The notes below the pieces were generated by a model, which did not search any database, was not told the origin of the DNA, and saw only the letters and a program-made list of their open reading frames with translations. From the NCBI GenBank assembly GCA_016186525.1, contig JACPLM010000007.1:1-14007 (forward strand): a stretch of DNA of 14,007 bases, written 5' to 3'. The position numbers and the translations under genes were made by a program. This document shows, piece after piece, positions 6,267 through 12,324 of this stretch. Source of the DNA: Candidatus Nealsoniibacteriota bacterium. GTDB lineage: Bacteria; Patescibacteriota; Minisyncoccia; Minisyncoccales; MHMH01. The stretch's first letter is position 1; each line of letters opens with the position of its first letter.

Positions 6267-8794
6267 TGAATCTTTAATTTAAACTCATTGGGGTCAATCT
6301 CAACAGTATTGCCCCTTTTTAATTCTCCGGATAATATGGCTGAAGCCAAAATATCCTCTACCCTATCTTGGATTACCCTCTTCATTTCTCTTGCGCCAAA
6401 AGCAGGGTTATAACTCAATTCAACAATTTTCTCTTTGAGAGGCAAGGTAATAATAAATTCAATGCCTTTTTCTTTAAGATTCTTTTTCAGCTTTTGGAGC
6501 ATTAATTCAGCAACGGCCAAAAGATGCTCTTTTGATAAGGGCTGGAAAACCACCACGGCGTCAAAACGGTTGATAAACTCCGGCCTGAAAATGGCCTTGT
6601 CAAAAATATAATCTAAAAGTTTTGCTTTAACTTGCGACCACTCTAATTTCTCTTCTAATGCCTTTAAAATTATCTGGTAGCCGGCATTAGAGGTGGCTAT
6701 GATTATGGAATTTTTAAAATCAACTTTTCGACCCAAGCCATCCGTTAAGAAACCCTCGTCTAAAACCTGCAAAAACAGATTAAGAATATTGGGGTGGGAT
6801 TTTTCTATTTCATCAAGAAGTATTATTGAAAAAGGATTCTCCCTCACTTGAGTAGTCAGCATGCCTTCTTCTCCCGGAGACCCGATTAGCCGAGCGATAT
6901 CTTTTGTTTCCTGAAATTCCGACATATCCAATCTTATCATTCTGGACTCTGAACCAAAATAAATTGCAGCCAACGCTTTGGAGGTTTCTGTTTTGCCGAC
7001 TCCAGTAGGCCCCAGAAAAAGAAAATTACCCATGGGGGCGGACCTCACTTGGACTTCGGCCCGAGCGCGCCTTAGGGCCGAAGAAACGTCTTTTACCGCT
7101 TGCTCTTGATTGATGATTCTTTGATGGATTAAATTCTCCAAATTGAGCAAAATCTCTTTTTCTTTTTCCTCCATCTCTCCCACCGGCACTTGAGTCTTAT
7201 CTCTTATAATTTTTGCCACATGCTTTGGCAAAATTATTTTTTCTTTAGCGGTTTTTTTGGTGTAAATCATCACCTCGTCTAAAAGATCCATTGCTTTTTT
7301 GGGAAAAGGAGATGACGTCAAATAACGCTTTGATAAAGAAATAATTTCTCTCAAGGCCGGATAGCTGACAAACAATTTATATTTTGCCTCCAGGACTGGA
7401 ATTAAATTTTCAAGCGCCATCAGAGTTTCTCTATCTGATATTTCGGCGACTTCCACTTTTTCAAAAAGATTTAAAATTGAAGGGTTTTGTTCGATATTTT
7501 TATGCAGTCCGGCATAAGTGGTAATAGCCACTACCTGAAATTCCGGCAAATGCAAATAAGAAGAGATGACTCCTGAAATATCTATTTTGCCCGGCCCGGG
7601 CTGAACCGCAATATAATTATGGAATTCGTCAATAACCAAAATAACGTTGCCAGCTGAAATCGCCTCTTGAAAAACTGCGTCCAGAACAGCTTCCACTTCT
7701 TCGGGGTTGGAAACGCCGGCCAAAAGAGCAGGCAAATCCAGCTCCACCACTCTTTTATAATTAACATTGGGCAAGCTTTGGCCGAAAGCTGATTTTTCAA
7801 CTAATCCCTGCACAACTCCTTTCCTGCCGACTCCCGGATCTCCCACCAACAAAACATTATTATACTCTCTTCTGCCCAAAACCCTTTCCACTTGCTCAAT
7901 CTCGCCTTTGTGGCCGATAATTTCAGGGAAACCGCGCCTTTTGGCAATCTCCGTCCAATCAATAGAATATCTGTCCAAAGTAATAGTATAGCCAGCTGTC
8001 CATTCCCTAGCCAGAGTCCCTTTTTTCATCAGGTTATCGTATTCCCACCACTTTTTTCTCTCTTCATCCTTTTTTTCAAAAGAGTCCTGCCACCAGGTCA
8101 AATTTTCAATATCCTGAATTTTCAAATTGGCGTCAAGCAATATTTTTTGAAAAATAGGATCGTGCTTTGCCAAAGCGCTCAAAATGTCTCCGACGCCAAC
8201 CTGCTTATGGCCCTTCTCTTTGGCTATTTTTAGAGATTCATGAATAGTTTCCTGATAATCCCGCGAATAACCCAGAGCCGGAGCTTCTTTTTCGCGGTAT
8301 GCTTTCATTCTATTTTTAACTATGGACTTTATTTCGCTAATATCCAGAAGAACTCTGAAAAAAATAAATTCCAAACCAGATGTCTTCTCAAGAAGAAAAT
8401 GGAACAGGGCGGTAGAATTAGTCGGCGGCATTTTGGCTGATTCGGCAAATTTATCAGCCGCCCAAACAGCTCTGGCTGTTTCAAAATCCAAAAATTCAGC
8501 AAGATTTTCCGGATTCTTAATATTCGGATTTTTCAACTTTGAATTGAGAAAAGAGATAATCAGCTGGAAATAAACGGCAAAAGAAATAAAAATGAAGGTT
8601 AATCCCAAAAGAACGGAGTTGGAAGAGTCAGAAAAACTGCCCGTTAAAAATCCGTATAGAAAAAGAGGCAAAGTAAAAATAAAAAATACTAAAAATATTC
8701 TTTTAAAAATTCTTGCCAAGGTAAAAACGGGGTTTTTTGCCCATTTTAAAGCCAGATATATCCCCGTTTCTTTTAAATCAAAATTAAAATCCAT
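6263..8794 (-). CDS. Membrane-anchored double-AAA+ Clp-like ATPase (ClpB/ClpC family, divergent)
   Basis: An 843-residue protein with two N-terminal membrane helices (about 31-52 and 60-84), a Clp-N-like helical region (about 100-225), AAA1 (about 290-470) and AAA2 with the C-terminal D2 domain (about 555-840). AAA2 is canonical: Walker A GPTGVGKT (595-602), Walker B IILLDE (657-662), sensor-1 TSNAG (701-705), arginine finger RPEFINRFD (737-745) and sensor-2 GAREMKR (800-806). AAA1 is degenerate: Walker A reads GDPGVGRKG (Lys to Arg, Thr to Lys) and the usual arginine pair before F444 is N442-L443. The tyrosine pore loop of AAA1 (normally KYRGEFEER) and the GYVG pore loop of AAA2 are both missing. 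The coiled-coil M domain and a ClpP-docking IGF/VGF loop are not seen. It starts 9 nt after the LamG gene and overlaps the hydrolase start by 4 nt. The ATPase assignment is sure; an unfoldase or disaggregase role is not. Confidence 0.9.
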   Translation of the reverse strand: MDFNFDLKETGIYLALKWAKNPVFTLARIFKRIFLVFFIFTLPLFLYGFLTGSFSDSSNSVLLGLTFIFISFAVYFQLIISFLNSKLKNPNIKNPENLAEFLDFETARAVWAADKFAESAKMPPTNSTALFHFLLEKTSGLEFIFFRVLLDISEIKSIVKNRMKAYREKEAPALGYSRDYQETIHESLKIAKEKGHKQVGVGDILSALAKHDPIFQKILLDANLKIQDIENLTWWQDSFEKKDEERKKWWEYDNLMKKGTLAREWTAGYTITLDRYSIDWTEIAKRRGFPEIIGHKGEIEQVERVLGRREYNNVLLVGDPGVGRKGVVQGLVEKSAFGQSLPNVNYKRVVELDLPALLAGVSNPEEVEAVLDAVFQEAISAGNVILVIDEFHNYIAVQPGPGKIDISGVISSYLHLPEFQVVAITTYAGLHKNIEQNPSILNLFEKVEVAEISDRETLMALENLIPVLEAKYKLFVSYPALREIISLSKRYLTSSPFPKKAMDLLDEVMIYTKKTAKEKIILPKHVAKIIRDKTQVPVGEMEEKEKEILLNLENLIHQRIINQEQAVKDVSSALRRARAEVQVRSAPMGNFLFLGPTGVGKTETSKALAAIYFGSESRMIRLDMSEFQETKDIARLIGSPGEEGMLTTQVRENPFSIILLDEIEKSHPNILNLFLQVLDEGFLTDGLGRKVDFKNSIIIATSNAGYQIILKALEEKLEWSQVKAKLLDYIFDKAIFRPEFINRFDAVVVFQPLSKEHLLAVAELMLQKLKKNLKEKGIEFIITLPLKEKIVELSYNPAFGAREMKRVIQDRVEDILASAILSGELKRGNTVEIDPNEFKLKIQ

Positions 8795-8803
8795 CTTATT
8801 GAT

Positions 8804-9655
8804 TTATTTTACCACTAAATCTTTATGCCGTTCCAACCCCTGAGCGTAATACTGCTGGACTTGGCCCAAAGTTAGGGCTTTATTATAAATGCGGACTTCG
8901 TCAATGAGGCCGTTAAAATACTGCAAGCTATTTTTGCCGATGCTGAATTCCGTCCCTGTTCTGTCCAATAACCCGCTGTGCGTACAGATTCCTATCCTAT
9001 TGCCATTAATATAAGCAGAAAATGTTTTCGCCGATGCATTATACGCGATAACAATGTGATGCCATTTCCCTACGGTGATGTAATTGTTAAAAAACAACTC
9101 GCCGTAAGCCAGTCCTAAATTGCAATCGCCCGAAACAGTTTGCCCGCCAGTCTGCAAATCTGAAAGCATTCTGCCATCGTGAATTGTCGTTCCACCATCG
9201 CCATAACTGCCGCCGAAAGTCAGCATGCCCTTCCAGTAGTCCGGAACAACATTATATTTTGCCCAAAGCTCCAGCGTGAAATCTTCCGTTTCTCCTGTGT
9301 TTGGCTTTGGATAGCTAACCCAGTTATTTGTCCCATTAAAACTCAGGGCGTATTTGCCTGTTCCCACTCCGGCTGCTAAATGAGGGGTGTCCGAAGTAAA
9401 AACAGCCCCGTTAACCGTGCCATGGTTGTTGTAGCCAGAACCGTCTTTGGTTGGGTTGGTTTGGTCGTCAAAACTCCATGTGCCCACAGCGTAAGCTCCT
9501 AAGTTGCGCTGAACCGATTGGCTGAATTCTAAAGTCTTGGTAATTCTGGCTTTGCTGCTTACACTCCCCATATTAACTAAAACAATACTGGCCAAGAGCC
9601 CGATGATAGCGATAACGACCAAGAGTTCGATTAAGGTGAAGCCGGCTTTTCTCAT
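8804..9655 (-). CDS. Pseudopilin-like protein with LamG/concanavalin-type domain
   Basis: A 283-residue protein that begins MRKAG-FTLIELLVVIAIIGLLAS, a class III prepilin signal. A prepilin peptidase would cut after G5 and methylate F6; E10 is the conserved Glu+5. The hydrophobic helix (6-30) is followed by a LamG/concanavalin-like beta-sandwich (about 55-272). Typical pieces are GTWSFDD, DGSGYNNHGT, YALSFNGTNNWVSYP, DFTLELWAKYN, WHHIVIAYN, FSAYINGN and FNGLIDEVRIYNKAL. The domain usually binds carbohydrate or protein ligands; the ligand is unknown. It could be a minor pilin or a surface adhesin displayed by a type IV pilus-like apparatus. It starts 3 nt after the upstream membrane-protein stop and ends 9 nt before the Clp-like start, so it belongs to the same candidate operon. 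Confidence 0.9.
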   Translation of the reverse strand: MRKAGFTLIELLVVIAIIGLLASIVLVNMGSVSSKARITKTLEFSQSVQRNLGAYAVGTWSFDDQTNPTKDGSGYNNHGTVNGAVFTSDTPHLAAGVGTGKYALSFNGTNNWVSYPKPNTGETEDFTLELWAKYNVVPDYWKGMLTFGGSYGDGGTTIHDGRMLSDLQTGGQTVSGDCNLGLAYGELFFNNYITVGKWHHIVIAYNASAKTFSAYINGNRIGICTHSGLLDRTGTEFSIGKNSLQYFNGLIDEVRIYNKALTLGQVQQYYAQGLERHKDLVVK

Positions 9656-9658
9656 TTG

Positions 9659-10039
9659 TTAAAATAAAATTTTAAAACCGAGGACAATACCAGAAATCAA
9701 AATAAGCGGCAAAAATAGCCAAATTAAAATGACAACAAGGCCTGTTAAAAATATAAAAATTTCAACGGCTAATCCAAATACTATGAAAAAGCTTCTTAGT
9801 ATAGCTCCCAAAACTCGGGAGATAATATTGAAGATAAAGGCCTCGGAATATCTTTTAAAATCAAATCCCTTGCCATAAGAAAATTTATACCTGTGCCAAT
9901 GAGAAAAAAAAGTTTTAAGCAGGGCAACCACCGACCAATAATTCAAATTAAACTTCAGGCAATTTCTCCATCCTTTCAAAATGCCCCTTGGGGTGCCAAT
10001 AAATTGCCATTCTAAATATTGAAAAAAGATATTATCCAT
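9659..10039 (-). CDS. Small membrane protein, uncharacterised
   Basis: A 126-residue protein of unknown function. The N-terminal half is amphipathic and aromatic (FFQYLEWQFIGTPRGILKGWRN, split by Gly/Pro) with a basic stretch SHWHRYKFSYGKGFDFKRY (46-64). The C-terminal part has two strongly hydrophobic helices (about 78-100 and 101-123, rich in Leu/Ile/Phe). I recall similar small proteins beside membrane Clp-like genes in Parcubacteria, but this is memory, not a search. It is the first gene of the unit that continues with the LamG pseudopilin, the Clp-like ATPase and the hydrolase. The ATG at 10039 is chosen; a TTG lies one codon upstream. An extended -10 box sits only 7 nt before the ATG, so translation is likely leaderless. 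Confidence 0.8.
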   Translation of the reverse strand: MDNIFFQYLEWQFIGTPRGILKGWRNCLKFNLNYWSVVALLKTFFSHWHRYKFSYGKGFDFKRYSEAFIFNIISRVLGAILRSFFIVFGLAVEIFIFLTGLVVILIWLFLPLILISGIVLGFKILF

Positions 10040-10046
10040 CAATTGT

Positions 10047-10055
10047 ATTGTAGCA
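10047..10055 (-). promoter_or_regulatory. Extended -10 promoter of the membrane-protein/LamG/Clp/hydrolase unit
   Basis: The minus strand reads TGC-TACAAT (10055-10047): an extended TG motif with a -10 hexamer at 5 of 6. No good -35 is seen at 17 nt. The predicted start of transcription (about 10040) coincides with the ATG at 10039, implying a leaderless mRNA. Read-through from tRNA-Val, 33 nt upstream with no terminator between, is also possible. Confidence 0.6.
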
Positions 10056-10087
10056 TATTTATTTAACCGCTAAACTTATTCTCTGTG

Positions 10088-10159
10088 TGGGCACTACAGG
10101 GTTCGAACCTGTGACCTCTTCGATGTGAACGAAGCGCGCTACCACTGCGCCAAGTGCCC
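10088..10159 (-). tRNA. tRNA-Val, anticodon CAC
   Basis: A 72-nt cloverleaf on the minus strand. The acceptor GGGCACT pairs with AGTGCCC, discriminator A. D stem GCGC/GCGC; anticodon stem CTTCG/CGAAG with loop TTCACAT, giving anticodon CAC for GUG codons; T arm ACAGG-TTCGAAC-CCTGT. CCA is not encoded. It has its own upstream promoter at 10170-10198. Confidence 0.95.
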
Positions 10160-10169
10160 GCTAATTTTA

Positions 10170-10198
10170 ATTTTATCATTTTTAATACCTAAAAACAA
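10170..10198 (-). promoter_or_regulatory. tRNA-Val promoter
   Basis: The minus strand has TTGTTT (10198-10193), a 17-nt spacer ending in TGA, then TAAAAT (10175-10170), an extended -10 with 5 of 6 matches. The predicted start lies within a few bases of the first tRNA nucleotide at 10159. The -35 falls in the U-tract of the preceding terminator. Confidence 0.65.
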
Positions 10199-10220
10199 CT
10201 CGCCCCGCTGAGCGGGGCGA
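10188..10220 (-). terminator. Hairpin terminator after the TM-helix membrane protein
   Basis: TCGCCCCGC (10200-10208) and GCGGGGCGA (10212-10220) form a perfect 9-bp GC-rich stem with loop TGA. On the minus strand it is followed by GTTGTTTTTAGG. It lies 29 nt after the stop codon of the 10250-10927 gene. A very similar 17-nt hairpin occurs at 11111-11127. Confidence 0.68.
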
Positions 10221-10224
10221 AGTG

Positions 10225-10248
10225 AATTCGAGTTCTAGAACTAGAATT
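10225..10248. repeat. 24-bp near-perfect palindrome directly after a stop codon
   Basis: The sequence is symmetric about TCTAGA: the core AGTTCTAGAACT (10231-10242) is perfect, and the outer arms AATTC and GAATT pair with one mismatch between. It ends 1 nt from the stop codon of the membrane-protein gene and precedes the GC-rich terminator hairpin. It could be part of a compound terminator or an intergenic palindromic repeat. Confidence 0.6.
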
Positions 10249-10249
10249 T

Positions 10250-10927
10250 TTATCCCTTCAATTTCTTGTACAAATCCTCCACAATTTTGCCTGCCACATC
10301 CTTTCCTCCCAAGCCGAAAGCGATACCGCCGGCTATAACTATTAGGGCTATAAATCCCATAAATATGGTATTGATCAGAGTTGGGGTAATCTTGAGTTGC
10401 ACTAAAATAGCCAAAAAGGCAAAAATCCAAATTGACCATCTAACGATTACTCCCACGATATGCCCGTATCCCACTCTTATTGACTCTGTGGAAGCTCTGA
10501 CAACTTTTTCTAAAATATCAGCCACAATCACGGCCACCACAAAAATAAAGGCGGCTACCACGACGTTGGGCAGATATCCCAGAACGCTCTTTAGGAATCC
10601 TGCGAATTCTCCCATTCCTAATATTTCCACCGAAGCCATCAAAAAGACGATGACCAAAACCCATTTGACTATCGCTCCCACAAATCCCGCAGCATCAACT
10701 TTAAACTCGGCTTTTTCTAAAGCTTCTTTCCAAACTCCTTTTTCGAAAATCTGGTTGAATCTCAGCTTTTTCAAAATCTCTGCAATAACTTTTCCGAATG
10801 CGGCGGCTATAAACCAGCCGACGACAAAAACTAAAATTGCTCCAATCAGAGTAGGGACAAATTTGAAAAACCCCTGCAGAAGATTCTGCAAAGCTCCGAC
10901 TGTCGCTGAATACCAAGTTGAAATCAT
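10250..10927 (-). CDS. Conserved-TM-helix membrane protein (PF05552-type, related to small mechanosensitive-channel proteins)
   Basis: A 225-residue integral membrane protein with about five helices (near 23-45, 81-103, 115-138, 155-178 and 184-208). The repeated pattern of hydrophobic helix plus Gly-rich motif, and the C-terminal AFGLGGKDVAGKIVEDLYKKL, are typical of the conserved TM helix family found alone or fused to MscS channels. The MscS beta domain itself is not present. A role in osmotic or mechanosensing is a family-based guess. The ATG at 10927 is preferred; a TTG at 10942 would add five residues. No Shine-Dalgarno is visible. Upstream lies a leader of about 117 nt with a possible small ORF and a hairpin. 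The long plus-strand ORF across the same region is antisense shadow. Confidence 0.85.
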   Translation of the reverse strand: MISTWYSATVGALQNLLQGFFKFVPTLIGAILVFVVGWFIAAAFGKVIAEILKKLRFNQIFEKGVWKEALEKAEFKVDAAGFVGAIVKWVLVIVFLMASVEILGMGEFAGFLKSVLGYLPNVVVAAFIFVVAVIVADILEKVVRASTESIRVGYGHIVGVIVRWSIWIFAFLAILVQLKITPTLINTIFMGFIALIVIAGGIAFGLGGKDVAGKIVEDLYKKLKG

Positions 10928-10976
10928 ATTATTTTTAATCAATTATTAATCTTTTCTCGACCTTTGCCATTTCAAT

Positions 10977-11000
10977 ATTATTGCCGCTCCGCGGCATAAT
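10977..11000. other. Hairpin in the leader of the TM-helix gene
   Basis: TGCCGC-TCC-GCGGCA forms a 6-bp stem extended by flanking ATTA/TAAT with a one-base bulge. It lies between the predicted promoter at 11051 and the gene at 10927 and covers the end of the possible leader ORF. There is no U-tract on the minus strand, so it is unlikely to be a simple terminator. Confidence 0.5.
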
Positions 11001-11034
11001 TGTTCGCTCGGTCGAAATGTGAGTAAACTCCCAT
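10978..11034 (-). CDS. Possible 18-residue leader peptide ORF
   Basis: A short ORF encoding MGVYSHFDRANNYAAERQ starts with ATG at 11034 and stops with TAA at 10978. A well-spaced GAGGAAGAA precedes the ATG, one of the better ribosome-binding sites in the window. It lies in the predicted leader between the extended -10 promoter at 11051 and the TM-helix gene. Its last codons form one arm of the hairpin at 10977-11000, an arrangement seen in translation-sensing leaders. The peptide matches no family I recognise. It may be a chance ORF or a gene remnant. Confidence 0.3.
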   Translation of the reverse strand: MGVYSHFDRANNYAAERQ

Positions 11035-11050
11035 TTCTTCCTCACTCTCA

Positions 11051-11059
11051 ATTATAGCA
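11051..11059 (-). promoter_or_regulatory. Extended -10 promoter of the TM-helix membrane protein gene
   Basis: The minus strand reads TGC-TATAAT (11059-11051), a perfect -10 with the extended TG element. No convincing -35 is present (T-rich sequence at that distance). The predicted start is near 11044, giving a leader of about 117 nt before the ATG at 10927. Confidence 0.65.
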
Positions 11060-11087
11060 TTTTTCTCCAAAACAAAAAACCTACCCC

Positions 11088-11096
11088 TGTGGATAA
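11088..11096 (-). promoter_or_regulatory. Isolated DnaA-box-like nonamer
   Basis: A perfect TTATCCACA on the minus strand, about 30 nt upstream of the extended -10 at 11051-11059. It is the third perfect copy of the nonamer in the window, where about 0.1 copies would be expected by chance on both strands with equal base frequencies. Confidence 0.35.
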
Positions 11097-11110
11097 GTCG
11101 AGTGGAGCCA

Positions 11111-11127
11111 GCCCCGCTTAGCGGGAC
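11111..11127. repeat. 17-nt GC-rich hairpin, second copy
   Basis: GCCCCGCTTAGCGGGAC differs at two positions from the hairpin at 10201-10217 (GCCCCGCTGAGCGGGGC). It lies 31 nt after the 3' end of tRNA-Ala. It lacks a clear U-tract on the minus strand, so it is a doubtful terminator or 3'-end hairpin of the rnhB-to-tRNA-Ala unit. Confidence 0.5.
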
Positions 11128-11157
11128 GACCTCCTCATTGTCCCGATAAATTTAGTG

Positions 11158-11229
11158 TGGACCAAGCGGGATTCGAACCCACGACCCCTACATTGCAAAT
11201 GTAGTGCTCTACCGCTGAGCTATTGGCCC
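11158..11229 (-). tRNA. tRNA-Ala, anticodon UGC
   Basis: A 72-nt cloverleaf on the minus strand. The acceptor GGGCCAA pairs with TTGGTCC and includes the G3:U70 pair that identifies tRNA-Ala; discriminator A. The anticodon stem CTACA/TGTAG encloses TTTGCAA, giving anticodon TGC. T arm GTGGG-TTCGAAT-CCCGC. CCA is not encoded. The first base (11229) is also the last base of the rpsP stop codon TAG, so the tRNA must be cut from the rpsP mRNA by RNase P. Confidence 0.96.
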
Positions 11230-11618
11230 TACTTCGGAGATTCTTCTGGTTTAGGTGTTTCTGCTGCTGGTACAGACGGCGCTACGGGAGCGGCGGGCGC
11301 AACAGCTTCAACTGGCTTTCCGCCCGAGGCGGATCCGCCTTGGGCGGATTTTGATTTCTTATGGACGGCGATCTTTTTACCCTCCAATACGCCATCTTTA
11401 ACTAATAGATTATAAATGGTGGGCGAAGGTTTAACTCCCTTGGAAATCCAGTACTGAATCCTTTCTTTTTTTAAGACTCTTTTTTTAGTCAAAGGATTAT
11501 AAAAGCCAACCTCCTCTACAAAGCGGCTGCTTTTTGACGATCTTCTTTTATCGGTTATAACCATCTTGAAAGACGGTTGATTTTTTTTGCCTACGCGAAT
11601 AAATCTTATAACTAACAT
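11229..11618 (-). CDS. rpsP: Ribosomal protein bS16 with Pro/Ala-rich C-terminal extension
   Basis: A 129-residue small-subunit ribosomal protein. The first 80 or so residues are the family core: MLVIRFIRVGKKNQPSFKMV, VEEVGFYNPLTKK, and QYWISKGVKPSPTIYNLLVKDG in two parts. Beyond the core there is a 45-residue low-complexity tail (KSAQGGSASGGKPVEAV, then Ala/Pro/Glu-rich), part of which is encoded by a 30-bp palindrome at 11319-11348. The start is the ATG at 11618, with TAGGT 5 nt upstream; an upstream in-frame start at 11654 would overlap rnc and add 12 residues not found in the family. The stop TAG shares its G with tRNA-Ala. It is the last protein gene of the rnhB-rpmF-nusB-rnc-rpsP run. 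Confidence 0.96.
   Translation of the reverse strand: MLVIRFIRVGKKNQPSFKMVITDKRRSSKSSRFVEEVGFYNPLTKKRVLKKERIQYWISKGVKPSPTIYNLLVKDGVLEGKKIAVHKKSKSAQGGSASGGKPVEAVAPAAPVAPSVPAAETPKPEESPK
11319..11348. repeat. 30-bp palindrome inside the rpsP C-terminal tail
   Basis: The sequence is symmetric about GGATCC: arms run TCCGCCCGAGGCGGA and TCCGCCTTGGGCGGA, pairing at 14 of 15 positions, with the odd one a possible G-U pair. In frame it encodes the Gly/Ser-rich stretch SAQGGSASGG of the tail. It is far more GC-rich than its surroundings and is unrelated in sequence to the TPGV element, but it has the same kind of position: a variable tail of a conserved protein. Confidence 0.75.
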
Positions 11619-11634
11619 ATTACCTATATTACAC

Positions 11635-12324
11635 CTACCAATTTTTAATTTCAAGTGCCTTCTTTGCCGCCTCTGCCTCCGCCTCCTGTTTGGCAGAACC
11701 CTCGCCTTCGGCTATTAGCTCCTGCCCCAAGAAAACTCCGATGACAAAATGTTTGGCGTGATCGGGCCCCCACTCTTTCAAAACTTTGTAATTCGGAGTA
11801 ATGCCTGTTTTTTCCTGGGCCTCTTCCTGAAAACGGCTCTTGGCGTCTTTGTAAACTTGGCTTTCAAGAATTTCCGGCAATTCTTTTATCACATTTTTTT
11901 TAATAAACTTCTGGCAGGCATCGTATCCTTGATCAAGATATAAACTGCCGACAAAAGACTCAAAGGTATTGGCTAAAATATACTGGCGGGCTTTTCCGCC
12001 CTCTTTTGATTCTCCCCTGCTTAATAAAAGGAAATCATTAAAGTCCAAATCATGCGCGATTCTGGAAAGAATTTTAGCATTGACTAAGGCCGCCCTCCAA
12101 GACGTCAGTTCGCCCTCCGGTTTTTGAGGGTATTTTTGGAAAAGGTATTCCGTCACGACGAGTTCTAAAACCGCGTCTCCTAAAAATTCCAACCTCTCAT
12201 TATGCGACATGCCTAGTTTGGGATTCTCATTCAAATACGATCTATGCACAAATGCCTGGGTCAATAAATCCTTGTTTTTAAACTTCACCTTTAATTGTTT
12301 TTCTAAAATAGCGAAATCTTTCAC
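11635..12324 (-). CDS. rnc: Ribonuclease III
   Basis: A 229-residue double-strand-specific RNase that processes rRNA precursors and structured mRNAs. The N-terminal nuclease domain carries the signature HNERLEFLGDAVLE (41-54) with metal ligands E46 and D50. A dsRNA-binding domain follows (about 160-228; DAKSRFQEEAQEK, then GEGSAKQEAEAEAAKKAL). The second metal-ligand pair, normally D-x-x-E, here reads N119-T-F-E122: the Asp equivalent to E. coli D114 is Asn, while the Glu equivalent to E117 is kept. The start is a GTG at 12324 that overlaps the nusB stop by 4 nt (GTGA), so the two genes are translationally coupled. The start region lies only about 5 nt beyond the palindromic element in nusB. 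Confidence 0.95.
   Translation of the reverse strand: MKDFAILEKQLKVKFKNKDLLTQAFVHRSYLNENPKLGMSHNERLEFLGDAVLELVVTEYLFQKYPQKPEGELTSWRAALVNAKILSRIAHDLDFNDFLLLSRGESKEGGKARQYILANTFESFVGSLYLDQGYDACQKFIKKNVIKELPEILESQVYKDAKSRFQEEAQEKTGITPNYKVLKEWGPDHAKHFVIGVFLGQELIAEGEGSAKQEAEAEAAKKALEIKNW

Noticed and set aside
10266..10949. Long plus-strand ORF of 227 codons
   Set aside because: It is antisense to the conserved-TM-helix protein. Its Thr/Ile/Ala-rich translation is what a reversed hydrophobic gene gives, and no family is recognisable.
11249..11262. GGTGTTTCTGC in the rpsP tail as a fourth copy of the TPGV element
   Set aside because: Only about ten bases match and the palindromic partner is missing; it encodes ETPK, not TPGV.
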